Assembly (NCBI GenBank): GCA_021788955.1
Contig: JAJYKC010000013.1
Coordinates: 1 to 5,486, forward strand
DNA length: 5,486 bases
DNA from: Acidobacteriota bacterium
Lineage (GTDB): Bacteria; Acidobacteriota; Terriglobia; Bryobacterales; Bryobacteraceae
Direction of reading: 5' to 3'
Shown here: piece after piece, positions 1 to 5,486 of the stretch
How the letters are laid out: each line of letters starts with the position of its first letter
Position numbering within the stretch: the stretch's first letter is position 1
Position numbers and translations under genes: made by a program
The notes under the pieces: generated by a model
The model's database searches: none
Seen by the model: only the letters and a program-made list of their open reading frames with translations
Told to the model about the DNA's origin: nothing

Positions 1-36
1 AACCTTGCCGCGTATCGCACAACCAAACCCGCCAGC

Positions 37-49
37 GGAGGAAAAGGGG
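37..49 (+). promoter_or_regulatory. Candidate ribosome binding region for the hybrid kinase
   Basis: A purine-rich run starts with GGAGG at 37-41 and ends with AAGGGG at 44-49. The second part lies 6 nt before the ATG at 56, a normal distance; the stronger GGAGG is 14 nt away, which is long. This favours ATG 56 over the TTG at 5, whose upstream region is cut off by the window edge and cannot be judged. Confidence 0.45.
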
Positions 50-55
50 CGAGCC

Positions 56-2146
56 ATGCTGTGGCAGCCTGTGCCGGTGAGTTACGCGCTGCGACGGTAC
101 GGCTGGAGGGACTTCCGGGCGTACCTACTGGTCGCAGCCTGGGTCGCAGCCTGTCTCGTCTGCATTGCTTCTCGCCACATTGATGCGACTCCGACCGTCA
201 TTCTTAGCCCGATCGGGCGGCACCTCCGGTTGTCGATCTATGTGCCTAACCTGGTAAGCCAGGCGCTGATGCTGCTGCTTGGCCCGGGCTGGGCACTGCC
301 GGCGGCGTTTCTGGCTTCTCTGCTGGGGCTCTTGCGCGAGGGCATGCCCCGGACGGCGTCTCTGTCCATCAGCCTGGTCGATCCTCTCAGCGTCGGCGCG
401 TTAGCGGTGGTGTACCGCGCCTTTGCCCTTCCGGTCGATTTTCGGTCGCGACGGTCGTGGGGCTGGTTTGCGGCGGCTTCCGCGCTTTGCGCCTTTATCA
501 CTGCAAGCGGGTCCGTGATCTGGAGCGAGGTGAACCGGTTCGGGCCGCACGATACGTTCATGACGTGGCTGGGTTGGATATTCGGCTCGTTTCTGGGCTC
601 GATGATGCTTGTAGGCCCGGCGATGGCGCTGGTTCTGGTTCCCTGGTACCGGTTTCGCGGGCGGATTCTTCCGGCGCCGGCGTGGCGGGGTTCCTCATTC
701 CGGCTCCTGATCGCGACCATTGCCGGCGTCGGTCTGACACTGGCGGCATTTCTGGCTGCGTCGAGCAAGTTGGCCGCCGAGCGCCTGGAAATGGTCCTCG
801 GGCAGAATCTTCCGCCGGAGGTCAGGGCGGCGGTGTGGGACGCCGTAGCAAGCTGGCGGTTCAGCGCCTGGAGCGGAATCGGGATTGTCGCTTTAATCAC
901 CGTGGCCGCGGTGGCGATCGCGTATTGGTGGTCCGGCGTGTGGGAGACGCAAAACCGGGTTCTTGCGGAGGCTTCCCAGCGGGCCCAGGACGCGCTCCGT
1001 GTCAAGAGCACCTTCCTGGCGACGGTCAGCCACGAGCTTCGCACTCCGATGAACGGAATTTTGGGGATGCACGAACTGCTGCTCGGAGGCGGACTCAACC
1101 CGGAGCAGCGCTCCTATGTGTCGATCGCGGAACAGTCGGCGCGGCACCTGTTGAACCTGCTGAACGAGTTGCTGGATTTATCCAAAATTGAAGCCGGAAA
1201 GCTCGAGATTTGGGAGGCTCCGTTCGACGTACGGGAGCATGTGGAGTTCGCCGGCGGACTGCTGCGGCCGAAGGCGGAGGCCGGCGGACTGGCGCTGCGC
1301 CTGTTTGTCAGTCCTGAGGTGCCGCGGCGTATCATCGGCGACGGGGACCGGTTCCGGCAGATTCTGCTAAACCTCATAGGGAATTCGGTGAAGTTCACCC
1401 GCGAGGGGTCGGTCGACGTGGAGGTCGAAGTTGTCTCCGGCGGACGCAAGGGACCGATGCTGAGCGTTTCGGTGACTGACACCGGGCCCGGCATCGCACC
1501 GGAGGTGCTGCCGAAGCTCTTCCAGCCGTTCGCGCAGGGCGACATTTCGCTGGTCCGGAAGCATGGTGGTACAGGCCTGGGACTGGCCATCTGCAAACAG
1601 CTCACGGAACGAATGGGCGGAACCATTGGAGTGGAGAGTTTCCTCGGCGAGGGCACGACGTTCCGGTTCCGTCTGCCGCTTCGGGCGGCCGAGGAGGAGG
1701 AGGCGCCGCCGGCACAGCCGAAGATCAGCCCACCTGTGGCTTCCGATAGTGAATCCCTGCGGGCGGATGTGCTTCTGGCGGAGGACAATGCCGTGAATCA
1801 GTTGGTCGCCCAGCGATTCCTGGAGCGGCTGGGCTGCACCGTCACGATCGCCGCCAACGGAGGAGAGGCGATCGAGCAATGCCGGCGAAAGAGCTTCGAT
1901 GCTGTCCTGATGGACTGTCAGATGCCCGACATCGACGGGCTCGAGGCGACGCGGAGGATCCGGGAGAACGAGCTGGCCAATGGACGGCGGATGCCGATCA
2001 TTGCGATGACCGCCCACGCGGAAGACGCGTGGCGGGAGCGATGCCGCGAGGTGGGGATGGACGATTTTTTGGGAAAACCGGTCGCCTTCGAAGAACTCCG
2101 CAAGACGCTGCTGCGGTGTCTTGGCTCGGAGAACGCCGCGGGCTGA
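56..2146 (+). CDS. MASE1-like hybrid sensor histidine kinase with C-terminal receiver domain
   Basis: This is an inner-membrane sensor kinase that should autophosphorylate on His and pass the phosphate to its own receiver. In numbering from the ATG at 56 (696 aa), residues ~20-293 hold about eight hydrophobic segments, including W-L-G-W-I-F-G-S-F-L-G followed by a Pro-containing helix, which resembles MASE1 sensor domains. HisKA follows with the H-box SHELRTPMNG (His326). The ATPase domain has N-box Asn443, the G1 box DTGPG from Asp475 and the G2 box GGTGLGL from Gly504. An Ala/Pro/Glu-rich linker (~542-570) leads to a receiver with the acidic pair Glu576/Asp577, phosphoacceptor Asp620 (MDCQMPD), Thr652 and Lys674. 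All catalytic residues are present. No HPt domain follows, so phosphorelay to an outside HPt or a regulatory receiver is likely. The frame is open to the left edge, and a TTG at 5 would add 17 residues of unremarkable sequence; I prefer ATG 56 because a purine-rich Shine-Dalgarno region precedes it. The ligand is unknown. Confidence 0.93.
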   Translation: MLWQPVPVSYALRRYGWRDFRAYLLVAAWVAACLVCIASRHIDATPTVILSPIGRHLRLSIYVPNLVSQALMLLLGPGWALPAAFLASLLGLLREGMPRTASLSISLVDPLSVGALAVVYRAFALPVDFRSRRSWGWFAAASALCAFITASGSVIWSEVNRFGPHDTFMTWLGWIFGSFLGSMMLVGPAMALVLVPWYRFRGRILPAPAWRGSSFRLLIATIAGVGLTLAAFLAASSKLAAERLEMVLGQNLPPEVRAAVWDAVASWRFSAWSGIGIVALITVAAVAIAYWWSGVWETQNRVLAEASQRAQDALRVKSTFLATVSHELRTPMNGILGMHELLLGGGLNPEQRSYVSIAEQSARHLLNLLNELLDLSKIEAGKLEIWEAPFDVREHVEFAGGLLRPKAEAGGLALRLFVSPEVPRRIIGDGDRFRQILLNLIGNSVKFTREGSVDVEVEVVSGGRKGPMLSVSVTDTGPGIAPEVLPKLFQPFAQGDISLVRKHGGTGLGLAICKQLTERMGGTIGVESFLGEGTTFRFRLPLRAAEEEEAPPAQPKISPPVASDSESLRADVLLAEDNAVNQLVAQRFLERLGCTVTIAANGGEAIEQCRRKSFDAVLMDCQMPDIDGLEATRRIRENELANGRRMPIIAMTAHAEDAWRERCREVGMDDFLGKPVAFEELRKTLLRCLGSENAAG

Positions 2147-2159
2147 TGGCGGCTTCGAA

Positions 2160-2202
2160 CGAGTTAAGAAATTGTAAATACTGTTACTTAGTAGCCTGAA
2201 TG
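2160..2202 (+). promoter_or_regulatory. AT-rich island, possible promoter of the efflux operon
   Basis: The stretch just after the kinase stop is clearly richer in A and T than the GC-rich genes around it. TTGTAA at 2172-2177 could serve as a -35 element with CTGAAT at 2196-2201 as a poor -10 (18 bp spacer). Both matches to the sigma-70 consensus are weak, so only the base composition and the position ahead of the adaptor gene support a promoter here. A short dyad, GTAA (2174-2177) with TTAC (2184-2187), lies inside it. Confidence 0.25.
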
Positions 2203-2222
2203 TGGCGCCTGCCGGGCCCGTT

Positions 2223-2246
2223 TGCCGAAGCTAAGGGAATTCGGCA
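2223..2246. repeat. Perfect 7-bp inverted repeat in the kinase-adaptor gap
   Basis: TGCCGAA at 2223-2229 is the exact reverse complement of TTCGGCA at 2240-2246, with a 10-nt loop. It lies 77 nt after the kinase stop and about 70 nt before the adaptor start. No T-run follows, which argues against a standard intrinsic terminator. It could be a kinase-transcript hairpin, or an operator between a promoter in the AT-rich island and the adaptor gene. An 8-bp palindrome, CGGGCCCG, sits just upstream at 2213-2220. Confidence 0.4.
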
Positions 2247-2300
2247 TGTTACCCTGGGGTTTCCAGAACAAATGCGAGCCCGGTTTCGTCTAACAGAGAC

Positions 2301-2307
2301 GGGGAGA
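2301..2307 (+). promoter_or_regulatory. Shine-Dalgarno of the efflux adaptor, partly within a possible hairpin
   Basis: GGGGAGA ends 7 nt before the TTG at 2315 and is what makes that non-ATG start credible. TTTCGTCT (2284-2291) can pair with AGACGGGG (2297-2304) around a 5-nt loop: five Watson-Crick pairs plus three G-U pairs. Such a stem would cover the first four G of the ribosome site. The TTG start and partial masking together suggest modest translation, which is inference. Confidence 0.55.
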
Positions 2308-2314
2308 CATTCAG

Positions 2315-3730
2315 TTGAAGCGCAAGTCCAAAGTACTTCTGATCACGGGACTGGCCGTGCTGGTTGGCGGGGGCATTTTCGCCAGCGTCAAAATTAATCA
2401 GCGTGGTATTGTTACAGTCCAAACCGGTAAGGTCGCACGGGAAGACCTTACATCCATCGTTACCGCCTCGGGCGAGATCAAACCGAAGGATTACCACAAC
2501 CTGGCGGCGAACGCGATGGGTCCGCTGACGTCGATTTATGTGAAGGAAGGGGACCGCGTCCGCAAAGGCGAGATTGTGGCGCAGATTCAGGACAAGGAAC
2601 CCGAAGCGGACGTGACGGCGCAGAACGCGGCGATTCAGAGCGCGCTGGCGGACTCGGCGGCGTCGGAAGCCAACATGAAGGTGCAAGAGGACGGCGTACG
2701 AAACGCGCAGGCGACGCTCGACAAGGCGAACGCCGAACTCGAGCGCACGAAGATCAACATCCAGCGGTACAACCAGTTGATCAAGGATCAGCTCGTCGCC
2801 AAGCAGGATTACGACCAGAAGAAGGCCGAATACGACACAGCGGTGGCCGGCGTGGCGGAGGCGGCATCGCACCTGTCTCAGGTGAGAGCGCAGCTTGCCC
2901 AATCGCGCGCGCAGCTTGCCTCCTCACAGCGGAGAGTGGCGCAGCTTGAAGCAAACCTGACGCGAGTGAAGAACGTATTGGCCGACTACGCGGTGGTGTC
3001 GCCGATCGACGGCGTGGTGACGGACCTTCCGGTTCGCGTCGGCGAGACGGTAGTGCCGGGCATCCAGAACTCGGCGGCGAGCACGGTGATGACGGTGGCG
3101 GACATGTCGCTGATTACGGCTGAAGTGAAGGTGGACGAGACCGACATCGTGAACGTGAAGGAGGGCCAGCAGGCCGAAGTTTCGATCGACGCTATTCCGG
3201 ATAAGACATTTACCGGGCACGTGATCGAGATCGGCGACACGGCGATTCTGCGATCGAGCGGTGTGGCGGCGTCGCAAAGCAACACTTCAAGCCAGGAAGC
3301 GAAGGATTTCAAGGTGGTTGTGGCGCTCGATAATCCACCGGACGAGATTCGCCCCGGCTTGTCCTGCACGGCGAAAATCACGACCGCGACACGCCGCAAC
3401 GTGATGGCGATTCCGATTCAGTCGCTGACGGTTCGCATGAAGAGGGATCTCGACAAGCCGAAGCCGGGCGACCCCGTTCAGCTTACTCCGGCGCAGGAGC
3501 GCGAAGGACGCAAGGAATTACAAGGTGTGTTCGTTGTAAATGCCGGCCGGGCTTTGTTCCGGAAAGTCGAGACCGGCATCACCGGAACAACCGACATCGA
3601 AGTTCTGAACGGGCTGCAGCCGGGCGATCAGATCGTGACGGGCAGCTATCAGGTGATTCGCACTCTGCGCAATGACTCGAAAGTGAAGATCGACAACAAA
3701 GCCGCGGTCCAGACCACGGAAGCAAGCTGA
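2315..3730 (+). CDS. MacA/HlyD-family efflux periplasmic adaptor subunit
   Basis: This is the membrane-fusion protein of a tripartite ABC exporter, bridging the inner-membrane permease and an outer-membrane TolC-like channel. The 471-residue product starts at TTG with Lys/Arg residues and one hydrophobic anchor (~7-25), so it is tethered to the inner membrane with its body in the periplasm. Lipoyl-like halves lie at ~60-95 ([11 protein letters not shown] at 76-86) and ~223-255 (VVSPIDGVV). Between them is a long Gln/Ala/Glu-rich coiled-coil hairpin (~95-221). Its tip has Arg151 and Leu155 of the RxxxLxxxxxxS channel-docking motif, with Ala162 in place of Ser. A beta-barrel region (~258-315) and a membrane-proximal region (to ~460) follow. 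Length is slightly above typical MacA because of a charged insert around 370-395. The ATPase gene starts 13 bp downstream, so the two are probably co-transcribed. The substrate cannot be read from the sequence; macrolide export is only the namesake function. Confidence 0.92.
   Translation: MKRKSKVLLITGLAVLVGGGIFASVKINQRGIVTVQTGKVAREDLTSIVTASGEIKPKDYHNLAANAMGPLTSIYVKEGDRVRKGEIVAQIQDKEPEADVTAQNAAIQSALADSAASEANMKVQEDGVRNAQATLDKANAELERTKINIQRYNQLIKDQLVAKQDYDQKKAEYDTAVAGVAEAASHLSQVRAQLAQSRAQLASSQRRVAQLEANLTRVKNVLADYAVVSPIDGVVTDLPVRVGETVVPGIQNSAASTVMTVADMSLITAEVKVDETDIVNVKEGQQAEVSIDAIPDKTFTGHVIEIGDTAILRSSGVAASQSNTSSQEAKDFKVVVALDNPPDEIRPGLSCTAKITTATRRNVMAIPIQSLTVRMKRDLDKPKPGDPVQLTPAQEREGRKELQGVFVVNAGRALFRKVETGITGTTDIEVLNGLQPGDQIVTGSYQVIRTLRNDSKVKIDNKAAVQTTEAS
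2888..2948 (+). repeat. Triplicated GCGCAGCTTG motif inside the adaptor coiled coil
   Basis: GCGCAGCTTGCC occurs at 2888-2899 and again at 2909-2920, and its first ten bases recur at 2939-2948. The first step is 21 nt, exactly one heptad, and the second is 30 nt. The copies encode AQLA, AQLA and AQLE in the second helix of the hairpin. This fits small in-frame duplications that preserve coiled-coil register. Confidence 0.7.
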
Positions 3731-3743
3731 GCCCGCGACACGA

Positions 3744-4481
3744 ATGGCCACCGCTACACAAGAACTCATAGAGCGCGGCGAGCAGCTCCGGCGCGACGGG
3801 ATCGTCATACGCACGTACGATCTGTGGAAGACCTACATCATGGGCGACCAGGAGATCCACGCGGTTTCCGGCGTGGACATCCAGATCCGGCGCGGCGAGT
3901 ATGTTGCGATCATGGGGCCGTCGGGGTCGGGCAAATCGACGCTGATGAATCTGATCGGCTGCCTGGATTCGCCGACGAAGGGCCTCTATTACTTAAACGG
4001 CAAACTCGCCAGCGACATGGACGACGACGAGTTGGCGCGGATCCGGAACAAAGAGATCGGCTTCGTTTTTCAGACTTTCAATCTGCTGCCGCGGGCGACG
4101 GCGCTACACAACGTCGAGCTGCCGCTGATCTATGCGGGTCTGCCGGCCGAGGTGCGGGCGGAGAAGGCCCGGATGGCGCTGCGGGCGGTCGACCTGGAGC
4201 AGCGCATGTATCACAAACCAAATGAATTATCTGGTGGCCAGCGGCAGCGCGTCGCCATCGCGCGGGCGCTGGTGAACAATCCGTCCATCCTGCTGGCGGA
4301 CGAGCCGACAGGTGCGCTTGATACGGCTACCGGTGGCGAGATCATGGCGCTTTTCGAGCGTCTCTATCAGCAGGGAAACACCATCGTCCTGGTCACGCAC
4401 GAGCACGATATCGCGCTCCATGCGCACCGCGTCATCCACATCCGCGACGGCAAAGTCGAAAAAGACGAAGCCATCAAGTAG
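3744..4481 (+). CDS. MacB/LolD-type ABC transporter ATP-binding protein
   Basis: This is the cytoplasmic ATPase that powers a MacB/FtsX-type permease, here presumably working with the adjacent adaptor. The 245-residue protein carries a full nucleotide-binding domain: A-loop Tyr31, Walker [10 protein letters not shown] (58-66), Q-loop Gln110 in VFQTFNLLP, signature LSGGQRQR from Leu162, Walker B ILLADEP (182-188) with catalytic Glu187, D-loop ALD, and switch His219 in LVTHEHD. The VFQTFNLLP and LIYAGL segments are typical of the MacB/LolD branch. The first ~20 residues, rich in Glu and Arg, precede the usual family start. ATG 3744 has no good Shine-Dalgarno, but it lies 13 bp after the adaptor stop, so translation may be coupled. 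No permease domain is fused to the C-terminus and none follows in the window, unlike full-length MacB. Only 4 bp separate its stop from the convergent gene. Confidence 0.94.
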   Translation: MATATQELIERGEQLRRDGIVIRTYDLWKTYIMGDQEIHAVSGVDIQIRRGEYVAIMGPSGSGKSTLMNLIGCLDSPTKGLYYLNGKLASDMDDDELARIRNKEIGFVFQTFNLLPRATALHNVELPLIYAGLPAEVRAEKARMALRAVDLEQRMYHKPNELSGGQRQRVAIARALVNNPSILLADEPTGALDTATGGEIMALFERLYQQGNTIVLVTHEHDIALHAHRVIHIRDGKVEKDEAIK

Positions 4482-4499
4482 GCCGTCAGCCGAACGGCC
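4481..4499. terminator. Possible bidirectional hairpin terminator between convergent genes
   Basis: GGCCGT at 4481-4486 pairs perfectly with ACGGCC at 4494-4499 around a 7-nt loop. The stem takes in the last base of the ATPase TAG and overlaps the amidohydrolase TGA, which is at 4486-4488 on the other strand. It is GC-rich and works on both strands, as expected for a shared terminator. However, the stem is short and no clean T-run follows directly on either side: CCCTTTCG follows on +, and TCTTTTTC lies further off on -. It may therefore act as a weak or Rho-assisted terminator, or as a 3'-end stabilising hairpin. Confidence 0.45.
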
Positions 4500-5379
4500 A
4501 TACCCTTTCGATCGTTTTGCTCAACATCCACGACTTGTCGTCGGCGTTGAGGAATTTCATGTCGTCGCGGACGACGGTCAGCGCCTGAAGGTAGCTGATT
4601 TTCGCGAGACAGATGGGCCAGTCCGTGGCCCACATCAGACGCTGAGGCCCAAAACTTTCGTGGAGGCGCTGGACGTATTTCTGCGCGTCGAGGAACGGGT
4701 ACGGCTGGCGGGAGATGGACCAGGTGTGGGAGATTTTCACGAAGAGCCTGGGGAAGCGATTGAGCGCGATGAGTTTGTCGAGTTCCTGAGGCTGGTCGAT
4801 GGGGCAGTCGGCCATGTGGTCGATGACGATGGTGAGATTGGGGAAGCGTTCGGCGAGGCGGGCGACGTCGGGCATCCGGTTGATGGTGGTAAGCAGCGTC
4901 ATGGGAACTTTGAGCTGCTCGCAACGCTTCCAGAGCGGCGGCATGAGAGGGCCACGGATCCAATCTCCGGAGGCGTCGCCGGCGGGGCTCAAGCGCACGC
5001 CGCGGAAGCCTTGTTCCTCGGTGAGGCTTGAGAGGTGATCGGGGGCGGAGGCATCGAGTGGATCGACGCGGCAAACACCATGAAAATACTGCGGATACTG
5101 CCGCAGGACGTGGGCGAGGTAGCTGTTGTCGTAGCGGTAGTGGATGACCTGGATGATGACCGTTTTGGCGACGCCGTTGGCCTTCATGAGGTCGAGGAGC
5201 ATTTCGGGCGTGCGGTCCTCGGCGGGCGGGCGGGTGGTTTCCTTAGCGAAGGGGAAGGCCGGGTCGTGCTTCCAGACGTGGACGTGGGGGTCGAGGACGC
5301 GGTAGGAGGTTGGGGCGGAAGCGCCCAGGCCGGCGCCGAGGCCGGCTAAAAGCAGATCTCTTCTTCCGGTTTCAAACAT
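4486..5379 (-). CDS. TIM-barrel amidohydrolase (COG3618/Amidohydro_2 type) with Tat-like signal
   Basis: This is a predicted metal-dependent hydrolase of the amidohydrolase 2 family, whose known members act on lactones or carboxylated rings (for example sugar lactones and 2-pyrone-4,6-dicarboxylate). In numbering from ATG 5379 (297 aa), the metal-binding HxH is in DPHVHVW (His32, His34), a further active-site His is in VIDHMADCP (His188), and the catalytic Asp is in MWATDWP (Asp253). The family more often has GSDWP at that last site. The N-terminus ETGRRDLLLAGLGAGLGASA looks like a twin-arginine export signal, but Pro after the Ala-Ser-Ala would hinder cleavage there, so the site or export is uncertain. 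A TTG at 5391 would add four residues. I prefer the ATG because it overlaps the upstream gene's stop by 8 nt, a usual arrangement for coupled translation; no strong Shine-Dalgarno is seen for either. The sugar isomerase neighbour suggests sugar-derived substrates, which is inference. Confidence 0.88.
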   Translation of the reverse strand: MFETGRRDLLLAGLGAGLGASAPTSYRVLDPHVHVWKHDPAFPFAKETTRPPAEDRTPEMLLDLMKANGVAKTVIIQVIHYRYDNSYLAHVLRQYPQYFHGVCRVDPLDASAPDHLSSLTEEQGFRGVRLSPAGDASGDWIRGPLMPPLWKRCEQLKVPMTLLTTINRMPDVARLAERFPNLTIVIDHMADCPIDQPQELDKLIALNRFPRLFVKISHTWSISRQPYPFLDAQKYVQRLHESFGPQRLMWATDWPICLAKISYLQALTVVRDDMKFLNADDKSWMLSKTIERVWPFG

Positions 5380-5486
5380 AAATGGGCTCAAGTGTTTTTG
5401 TAATATAGACGCCGCAGCGCTCGTAGCTCGACTTGGGACCCTGGCGCGCGATGTCGAGATCGACGCAGATCCAACCCTGGTAGGAC
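5372..5486 (-). CDS. Partial C-terminus of a probable sugar phosphate isomerase/epimerase
   Basis: Reading leftwards from the right edge, the frame beginning at 5485 is open for 37 codons and stops at TGA 5374-5372. The peptide contains GWICVDLDIARQGP, then SSYERCGVYI, and ends KTLEPIYV. A Gly-Trp-Ile-x-Val-(Asp/Glu)-Leu-Asp strand followed by a Ser-x-x-x-(Ser/Cys) helix start and a terminal YI..L helix is the usual end of xylose-isomerase-like TIM-barrel proteins (IolE and related isomerases/epimerases). The start and most of the gene lie outside the window, so the exact reaction cannot be given. Its stop overlaps the start of the amidohydrolase by 8 nt (ATGTTTGA), so the two form an operon with this gene first. 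Coding status is well supported; the family call rests on a short tail. Confidence 0.72.
   Translation of the reverse strand, partial: SYQGWICVDLDIARQGPKSSYERCGVYITKTLEPIYV

Noticed and set aside
238..2017. Long antisense reading frames opposite the kinase (238-1098, 1114-1788, 1367-2017 on the - strand).
   Set aside because: Their products are rich in Arg, Ser and Pro with no recognisable domain, and they lie opposite a kinase with every catalytic motif intact. This is typical of open antisense frames in GC-rich genes.
2200..2397. A 65-codon + strand frame beginning at the ATG at 2200 in the intergenic gap.
   Set aside because: More than half of it would overlap the adaptor in another frame, no ribosome site precedes it, and the product resembles no known family.
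2249..2902. A 217-codon - strand frame across the gap and the first part of the adaptor.
   Set aside because: It is opposite a well-supported adaptor gene, and its Leu/Arg/Val-rich product is that of an antisense frame.
3719..3723. GGAAG as the Shine-Dalgarno of the ATPase gene.
   Set aside because: It is 20 nt from the ATG, too far for normal use; coupling to the adaptor's stop is more likely.
4312..5031. A 239-codon + strand frame running from the ATPase gene into the antisense of the amidohydrolase.
   Set aside because: It overlaps the Walker B to H-loop region of the ATPase in another frame, then mirrors the amidohydrolase. The product has no coherent domain.
5402..5407. TATATT on the - strand as a -10 box for the amidohydrolase.
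   Set aside because: It lies inside the coding end of the upstream gene, has no -35 at the proper distance, and the gene overlap already explains transcription.

Overview
The window reads as a piece of ordinary chromosome from a GC-rich, diderm bacterium. Four lines point to an Acidobacteriota-like organism, perhaps of the Solibacter/Bryobacter type: GC-biased third positions, TTG/ATG start choice, a MacA-type periplasmic adaptor that implies a TolC-like outer-membrane partner, and a Tat-like amidohydrolase next to a sugar isomerase/epimerase. This placement is inference from gene style, not from a marker gene. Nearly all of the window is coding; the only real intergenic gap is 168 bp (2147-2314).

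Layout. On the + strand, about 56-2146 encodes a membrane-bound hybrid sensor histidine kinase (MASE1-like multi-helix sensor, HisKA, HATPase_c, C-terminal receiver). After the gap, which holds an AT-rich island and two possible hairpins, come a membrane-anchored MacA/HlyD-type efflux adaptor (2315-3730) and, 13 bp later, a MacB/LolD-type ABC ATPase (3744-4481). On the - strand, and convergent with these, is a two-gene unit read from the right edge: the C-terminus of a probable sugar phosphate isomerase/epimerase (5372-5486, cut by the window), whose stop codon overlaps the start of a COG3618-type TIM-barrel amidohydrolase (4486-5379). The two convergent units end 4 bp apart, and a GC-rich hairpin spans both stop codons.

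How the genes work together. The adaptor and ATPase should form part of a MacAB-like tripartite export machine: the ATPase powers a permease in the inner membrane and the adaptor couples it to an outer-membrane channel. No permease lies in the window, and the next gene is on the opposite strand, so the permease must be encoded elsewhere. The upstream kinase could sense a membrane or energy signal, but nothing seen here ties it to the efflux genes. The - strand pair looks like a small catabolic unit acting on a sugar or lactone-type substrate. I see no RNA genes, mobile elements, CRISPR arrays or clearly novel system.
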